This document shows, piece by piece, positions 15,486-19,918 of a stretch of DNA of 19,918 nt (position 1 is the first letter of the stretch; each line of letters begins with the position of its first letter). The notes beneath the pieces were generated by a model, which worked only from the letters and a program-made list of their open reading frames with translations, was not told the origin of the DNA and made no database searches. Location of the stretch: positions 1 to 19,918 of the forward strand of contig CAYSBC010000036.1 in NCBI GenBank assembly GCA_964429195.1, written 5' to 3'. Both the position numbers and the translations under genes were made by a program. This DNA comes from JBBAFM01 sp041655415. Lineage in GTDB: Bacteria > Bacillota > Clostridia > Peptostreptococcales > JAAYPU01.

Positions 15486-16247
15486 ATGAAAAGAAAAATC
15501 AGTATCATAGTCATTGTAATCCTATTCATGGTAGGTGCAACCACCATTGTAAATGCAGAAGGGTTTCCATTGCCTATACCCAATATTCGTGTAGAAGTGG
15601 ATCAGGCCCAAACACCTGATGATTATGTGGACAGTATTAAAATATTGGTATTATTAACGGTTTTAACATTAGTGCCAACGCTATTAATCCTCATGACTTC
15701 CTTTACAAGAATCATTATTGTTTTTTCCTTTATGAGGAGCGCATTGGCCACACAGCAAATACCGGGCAACCAAATTTTGATAGGATTAGCTGTAGTTCTG
15801 ACTCTTTTTATCATGAAGCCTGTGTATACAGAGGTTATCAATGAAGCGATGAACCCCTATCTGGCAGGGGAGATAACACAAGCAGAAGGTATCGAGATTG
15901 CCTCCGTTCCTATAAAAAAATTTATGCTCAATCAGACAAGGGAAAAAGATCTAGCTTTGTTTTTCAATATATCCGAGGAGCAAATACCTGAGGACAAAAT
16001 GGATGTGTCTTTTACTGTACTGATACCTTCCTTTGTCATAAGTGAATTAAAAACAGCATTTCAAATGGGATTTATGCTCTTTATGCCTTTTATTGTTATA
16101 GACTTAGTGGTAGCCAGCGTGCTTATGGCTATGGGAATGTTTATGTTGCCACCGGTTATGATATCCTTGCCCTTTAAGTTATTACTCTTTGTTATGATTG
16201 ATGGTTGGAATCTCTTGGTTAAATCTATTGTGGAAAGCTTTATTTGA
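15486..16247 (+). CDS. fliP: flagellar type III export gate protein FliP
   Basis: FliP forms the pentameric core of the export pore with FliQ and FliR. The 253-residue protein begins with a cleavable-type signal peptide (about residues 1-24, ending TTIVNA), as usual for FliP, followed by four membrane helices. The signature LMTSFTRIIIVFSFMRSALA and the segment TQQIPGNQILIGLAVVLTLF are diagnostic. The C-terminal half has FVISELKTAFQMGFMLFMPF and the closing helix. GTG 15474 is in frame, but ATG 15486 with GGGGAG just upstream gives the proper signal peptide. Confidence 0.96.
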   Translation: MKRKISIIVIVILFMVGATTIVNAEGFPLPIPNIRVEVDQAQTPDDYVDSIKILVLLTVLTLVPTLLILMTSFTRIIIVFSFMRSALATQQIPGNQILIGLAVVLTLFIMKPVYTEVINEAMNPYLAGEITQAEGIEIASVPIKKFMLNQTREKDLALFFNISEEQIPEDKMDVSFTVLIPSFVISELKTAFQMGFMLFMPFIVIDLVVASVLMAMGMFMLPPVMISLPFKLLLFVMIDGWNLLVKSIVESFI

Positions 16248-16260
16248 AGAGGAGAAAAAG

Positions 16261-16530
16261 ATGAGTCAAGCTATGGTTATTGGTATTGCTAAAGATACAA
16301 TCCTGACAATTCTCTATATTGCAGGACCGATTATGATGATAGCCTTGATAGTAGGCTTTTTAATCAGTATTTTGCAGGCGACAACCCAAGTACAAGAACA
16401 GACGTTAACTTTTGTACCTAAGATAATATGTGTGTTTGTCTCTCTATTATTGCTGATGCCATTTTTCTTATCTAAACTGCAAGGTTTTGCTGAGGAGATG
16501 TTTGGTAATATCGCCAACATTTTAAGGTAG
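16261..16530 (+). CDS. fliQ: flagellar type III export gate protein FliQ
   Basis: FliQ is a small two-helix membrane protein of the export pore. The 89-residue product has helix 1 (about 14-36, ILYIAGPIMMIALIVGFLIS), the conserved loop QATTQVQEQTLTFVPKI, and helix 2. This loop is the family signature. The frame is open upstream into fliP, but ATG 16261 has AGAGGAG 6 bases before it and gives the standard length of about 88-90. Confidence 0.96.
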   Translation: MSQAMVIGIAKDTILTILYIAGPIMMIALIVGFLISILQATTQVQEQTLTFVPKIICVFVSLLLLMPFFLSKLQGFAEEMFGNIANILR

Positions 16531-16535
16531 AGAAA

Positions 16536-17294
16536 ATGGGAATATTCAATATCGAAGTATTTTTATTAGTCTTAACAAGGATAGCAAGTTTTTTTGTTGT
16601 AACACCTTTGTTTTCATCTAAGAATATACCAGCTATTTTAAAGATTGGTTTTTCATTTTTAATAACCATTCTGGTCATGCTTATCATGCCGAATATGTCT
16701 ATTGAGGTAAAAACTTCGATAGGTTACTATTTCTTAATTATGAAAGAAGCTATAATAGGTCTTTTTATAGGATATATATCCTATTTAATATTTAGCTCGA
16801 TACAGATGGCCGGACAATTAGCTGACAGGCAGGTCGGGTTTTCCATGGCAGAAAGCTATGACCCCATGACCAATATTCGATCTGCTGCTTACGGGAATAT
16901 CTATAACTGGATATCCATCTGCTTGTTTTTAGGAGTGAATGCTCACCATTATCTTATTAGTGGGATTGTTAAAAGTTTCCAATGGGCGCCTTTAGGTGCT
17001 GCAAGTCTATTAAAGGTTAATGTGGGAGATGTGGTTACTATCTTTAGTCAAAGCTTTCTAACAGCTTTTCAAATAGCAGTACCCACTATCATTGTGATTT
17101 TTATGGCGGATGTGATTATGGGTATGATAGCCAGGACAGTACCACAGATCAATGTATTTATCCTGGGAATGCCTCTGAAAGTTATTATTGGATTTTTAGT
17201 ATTTTTGATTTTAGTTCCCAGCCTAGGGAATATGATGATATCGGTAATAGAGGAAATACCGTTGATTTTAAATAAACTCGTTCGGTTGCTGTGA
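16536..17294 (+). CDS. fliR: flagellar type III export gate protein FliR
   Basis: FliR completes the FliP-FliQ-FliR pore. The 252-residue protein is very hydrophobic with about six membrane segments. Family motifs include FLLVLTRIASFFVVTPLFSS near the N-terminus, ADRQVGFSMAESYDPMTN in the middle, and QINVFILGMPLKVIIGFLVF at the C-terminal end. It starts five bases after fliQ. In several clostridia fliR and flhB are fused into one gene; here a TGA at 17292-17294 ends fliR and flhB begins in another frame. Confidence 0.95.
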   Translation: MGIFNIEVFLLVLTRIASFFVVTPLFSSKNIPAILKIGFSFLITILVMLIMPNMSIEVKTSIGYYFLIMKEAIIGLFIGYISYLIFSSIQMAGQLADRQVGFSMAESYDPMTNIRSAAYGNIYNWISICLFLGVNAHHYLISGIVKSFQWAPLGAASLLKVNVGDVVTIFSQSFLTAFQIAVPTIIVIFMADVIMGMIARTVPQINVFILGMPLKVIIGFLVFLILVPSLGNMMISVIEEIPLILNKLVRLL

Positions 17295-17314
17295 TTCATT
17301 TGAAAGGATGCCTT

Positions 17315-18514
17315 ATGGAAAAATTGTTTATATTCATGGTACTTTTTACTATAGAGGAGTTCATCATAAAAGCTAAAGAGGTTAGGAAACCCTTCAGGAT
17401 TCTTTCACCGGGTTCTATCGCATTGAAAGCCTATGCTTTTGCTGAGAGTGGGGGAAGTGAAAAAACGGAAGCACCTACACCTAAAAAAATACAAGATGCA
17501 AGGAAAAAGGGTCAGATAGCAAAAAGCCCGGATTTAAATGCAGCCATTATTCTGTTGGTTTCATTATTGCTAATGATGTCTGCTTCAGACCAATCTATGA
17601 AAGATATGGCTAAATTTTTATATATTAATTTTACAGAATATGTGAATTACAATCTGGTTGCAAGTAATCTTCGGTCGCTTTTTCTGTTTTATATATTTTA
17701 TTTTTTTAGATTAACCGCATTGATGTTTATTATCGTTATGATTATAGGCATTGCAACTAATTTAGCCCAATCCAAGTTTATATTTTCAACGGAACCATTA
17801 AAACCAAACTTTGGCAAATTAAACCCCATAGAAGGTTTTAAAAATATATTTTCTAAAAAGGCAGCCTTTAATTTGGTCAAAACAGTATTAAAACTAGTTC
17901 TCATCAGTGCTGTAGCTATTTCCTTTGTAAAAGACAATTTGGTAAAAATTATTTCAACAACGGGGGTACAACCCATTATTGTTTTTACCTATGTGAAAGA
18001 AATCGTGTTTCGGCTGCTGGTACAGGTTATTTCAATCTTATTATTTTTAGGAATTGCAGATTTTGTATTTCAGAAGTATGATTTCAAAAAAAACCTGAGG
18101 ATGACAAAGCAAGAGATAAAAGAGGAATGGAAGCAATCAGAAGGAGATCCTCATATCAAGTCTAAACGAAAACAAAAACAAAGAGAAATGTCTTTAAACA
18201 GAATGATAAGTGAGGTGTCATCTGCTTCTGTCGTTATCACTAACCCAACTCATTTGGCTGTAGCCATTAAGTACGATGAGAAGGTAGATGAGATACCTAA
18301 GGTAGTCGCCAAAGGAGCAGGCTTTATAGCAGAAAAGATAAAAAATAGTGCAAGGGATAACCGCATACCCGTTATGGAAAACAAACCATTAGCGAGGATC
18401 ATGTACAAAGAATTAGAGATAGGACAAGAAATACCAACTGAGCTTTATAAAGCAGTTGCTGAGATACTGGCTATGGTCATGAATATTAAGAAAAAAGAAA
18501 ATTACAGGAGATAA
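17315..18514 (+). CDS. flhB: flagellar export switch protein FlhB, with N-terminal extension
   Basis: FlhB switches export from rod/hook to filament substrates after self-cleavage at its NPTH site. Here N310-P311-T312-H313 lies in ASVVITNPTHLAVAIKYD and is intact. Four membrane helices precede the cytoplasmic domain. The canonical start of the family, around EKTEAPTPKKIQDARKKGQ, does not appear until residue 49. The preceding residues include a hydrophobic run (LFIFMVLFTI) and a basic segment (KAKEVRKPFR). The protein is therefore 399 residues rather than about 355-360. ATG 17315 has AAAGGA 6 bases upstream and is preferred over GTG 17291, which overlaps fliR. Later in-frame start codons without a good ribosome binding site cannot be excluded. 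Confidence 0.93.
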   Translation: MEKLFIFMVLFTIEEFIIKAKEVRKPFRILSPGSIALKAYAFAESGGSEKTEAPTPKKIQDARKKGQIAKSPDLNAAIILLVSLLLMMSASDQSMKDMAKFLYINFTEYVNYNLVASNLRSLFLFYIFYFFRLTALMFIIVMIIGIATNLAQSKFIFSTEPLKPNFGKLNPIEGFKNIFSKKAAFNLVKTVLKLVLISAVAISFVKDNLVKIISTTGVQPIIVFTYVKEIVFRLLVQVISILLFLGIADFVFQKYDFKKNLRMTKQEIKEEWKQSEGDPHIKSKRKQKQREMSLNRMISEVSSASVVITNPTHLAVAIKYDEKVDEIPKVVAKGAGFIAEKIKNSARDNRIPVMENKPLARIMYKELEIGQEIPTELYKAVAEILAMVMNIKKKENYRR

Positions 18515-18536
18515 AGGTACTTAAGGGGAAGAAATT

Positions 18537-19918
18537 ATGTCTGGTGCAAGGGTTGGATTCATAAAAAGAATAGGTAAAAATATAGATATCATTGCAGCTT
18601 TTGGCATTGTTGGTATCGTAGCTATGATTATACTTCCCATGGGAGAAGGTCTCTTGGATATACTCCTGACTTTTAATATTGGGTTGTCTATTATCATACT
18701 TTTAATCACAATGTTTACAAAGGATATACTTGAATTTTCAGTATTTCCAACATTACTGCTGGTGACAACCTTATTTAGGCTGGGCCTGAATATTTCCTCT
18801 ACGAAGCTCATTTTAGCGGAGGGGAAGGCAGGGAATGTCATAGCGGCATTCGGATCCTTTGTAGCGAGAGATAACTATGTTGTCGGGGCTGTTGTATTTA
18901 TTATCATCGTCATTATACAATTCGTAGTGATAACTAACGGAGCTGGAAGGGTGGCTGAGGTGGCAGCCAGATTTACATTGGATGCTATGCCCGGGAAGCA
19001 AATGAGCATCGATGCAGACCTTAATGCGGGCGCAATCAATGATGAACAGGCAAAAATTCGCCGTGAAAATCTCCAAATGGAAGCCAATTTCTATGGTGCA
19101 ATGGATGGGGCAAGCAAGTTTGTTAAGGGTGATGCTATAGCTGGAATTATTATCGTCGTCATTAATTTTATAGGCGGCATCATTATATTTGCCCTGCAAA
19201 AAGGTGTTCCTGTCTTAGACGCAGTTGAACAGTTCGGCATATTGACTATAGGGGATGGTTTGGTAAGCCAAGTTCCCGCATTATTAATTTCGACTTCAAC
19301 AGGTATTTTAGTAACCCGCTCTGCCTCACCCAATAATTTAGGAGAAGAAATGGCGCATCAGCTTTTCTCTACCCCTAGAGTATTGATAATTGCAGCGGTA
19401 TCCATTTTCATCATGGGTATGTTTCCGGGTCTTCCGAGTATACCCTTCTCAATCTTGGCATTTATTTGCGGGATAATAGCTTATTTTTTAAAAGAAGAAA
19501 AGAAGCAAAAAGCTGCTGGATTAATAAAACAAGAAATAGCTCATAAGAAAGATGATTCTTCAAAGGAACCTGAGGATGTCAGCAAATACATCCATGTTGA
19601 GGCCATTGAGATAGAAATAGGCTATAGCTTGATTGCTTTAGCGGAAAGCAAAACAGGAGGCGATTTGCTTGAAAGAATTACGGCTGTCCGAAAACAGAAT
19701 GCAACGGAGATGGGTATGCTCATTCCACCTATACGTATTCGGGATAACCTACAACTTCAAGCGGACGAATACCTTATAAAAATAAGAGGTAATGAAATGG
19801 GCAGGGGAGAGGCCTTCTATAATGAACTATTAATCATGAACCCGGGTAATGGGAAGATAGAAATAGATGGCAAACCTACAACAGAGCCTGCTTTTGGTCT
19901 TCCGGCATTATGGATAGA
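18537..19918 (+). CDS. flhA: flagellar export gate protein FlhA, partial at the right edge
   Basis: FlhA is the largest gate component; its membrane part uses the ion gradient and its cytoplasmic ring docks chaperone-substrate complexes. About 460 residues are visible of an expected 680-700; the frame is open to the end of the window. The N-terminal half has eight membrane segments and the signatures LEFSVFPTLLLVTTLFRLGL (about 66-85) and RFTLDAMPGKQMSIDADLNA (145-164, the FHIPEP signature). MDGASKFVKGDAIAG (189-203) is also present, with the conserved aspartate at 199. The last visible part, with EPAFGLPALWI, is the start of the cytoplasmic domain. AAGGGGAAG precedes the ATG, 22 bases after the flhB stop. 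Confidence 0.96.
   Translation, partial: MSGARVGFIKRIGKNIDIIAAFGIVGIVAMIILPMGEGLLDILLTFNIGLSIIILLITMFTKDILEFSVFPTLLLVTTLFRLGLNISSTKLILAEGKAGNVIAAFGSFVARDNYVVGAVVFIIIVIIQFVVITNGAGRVAEVAARFTLDAMPGKQMSIDADLNAGAINDEQAKIRRENLQMEANFYGAMDGASKFVKGDAIAGIIIVVINFIGGIIIFALQKGVPVLDAVEQFGILTIGDGLVSQVPALLISTSTGILVTRSASPNNLGEEMAHQLFSTPRVLIIAAVSIFIMGMFPGLPSIPFSILAFICGIIAYFLKEEKKQKAAGLIKQEIAHKKDDSSKEPEDVSKYIHVEAIEIEIGYSLIALAESKTGGDLLERITAVRKQNATEMGMLIPPIRIRDNLQLQADEYLIKIRGNEMGRGEAFYNELLIMNPGNGKIEIDGKPTTEPAFGLPALWI

Noticed and set aside
17273..17314. A FliR-FlhB fusion, as found in several clostridia, possibly produced by frameshifting.
   Set aside because: fliR ends in TGA at 17292-17294, flhB lies in a different frame, the flhB frame is closed by TAA at 17273, and no slippery heptamer is present in the short shared open stretch. 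A separate ATG with a good ribosome binding site starts flhB.
18521..19333. Several open frames of 70-128 codons on the - strand, opposite flhA.
   Set aside because: They lie wholly opposite a strongly conserved gene, overlap each other in different frames, and show no family resemblance or ribosome binding sites. The same applies to - strand frames opposite fliD, fliF, fliP and flhB.
1..19918. tRNA or rRNA genes, CRISPR arrays, insertion sequences, phage genes, defence or toxin-antitoxin modules.
   Set aside because: The sequence is filled from end to end by flagellar genes, and no repeats, transposase-like motifs, cloverleaf sequences or foreign composition were seen.

Overview
The window is one stretch of a motility locus from a low-GC Gram-positive bacterium, most likely a member of the Clostridia. 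The evidence is the AT-rich coding sequence with strong purine-rich ribosome binding sites, the short Firmicutes forms of FlgD and FlgE, the FlbD/SwrD gene before motA, the FliO (FliZ-like) gene before fliP, and the absence of outer-membrane ring genes. All recognised genes are on the + strand. I could not name a genus from the sequence; the gene order resembles Peptostreptococcaceae/Alkaliphilus-type clostridia as I remember them (inference).

Layout. (1) 1-101: the last codons of a flagellin gene, followed by a Rho-independent terminator (132-162). (2) 199-3424: a late, filament-related operon, fliD - FliT/FlgN-like chaperone - flaG - fliS. It is preceded by a good match to a sigma-D/sigma-28 promoter and closed by a terminator. 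(3) 3424-19918: the long basal-body/export/motor operon, flgB-flgC-fliE-fliF-fliG-fliH-fliI-fliJ-fliK-flgD-(TIGR02530-type flagellar operon protein)-flgE-flbD-motA-motB-fliL-fliO-fliP-fliQ-fliR-flhB-flhA. flhA runs off the right end. Most genes are separated by 0-20 bases or overlap, indicating translational coupling. The only internal gaps above 50 bases are before fliF (53), before flgE (102) and after flgE (78).

Function. FlgB, FlgC and FliE build the rod base, and FliF and FliG form the MS ring and the rotor face of the motor. FlhA, FlhB, FliO, FliP, FliQ and FliR make the membrane export gate, which FliH, FliI and FliJ feed. FliK sets hook length, FlgD caps the growing hook and FlgE is the hook subunit. 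MotA and MotB are the stator, with FliL and FlbD/SwrD as stator-associated factors. FliD caps the filament, FliS is the flagellin chaperone, and FlaG probably affects filament length.

The window is a well-conserved flagellar cluster, and I found no convincing sign of an undescribed system in it. The points worth a second look are modest: the switch genes fliM and fliN/fliY and cheY are missing from between fliL and fliO; FlhB has an N-terminal extension of roughly 40 residues; flgE has its own candidate promoter and is bracketed by stem-loops; and a terminator and a promoter overlap between the two operons. Start codons of fliD, fliH, fliK, motB, fliL, fliP, fliQ and flhB were chosen from ribosome binding sites and family N-termini, not from the longest reading frame.
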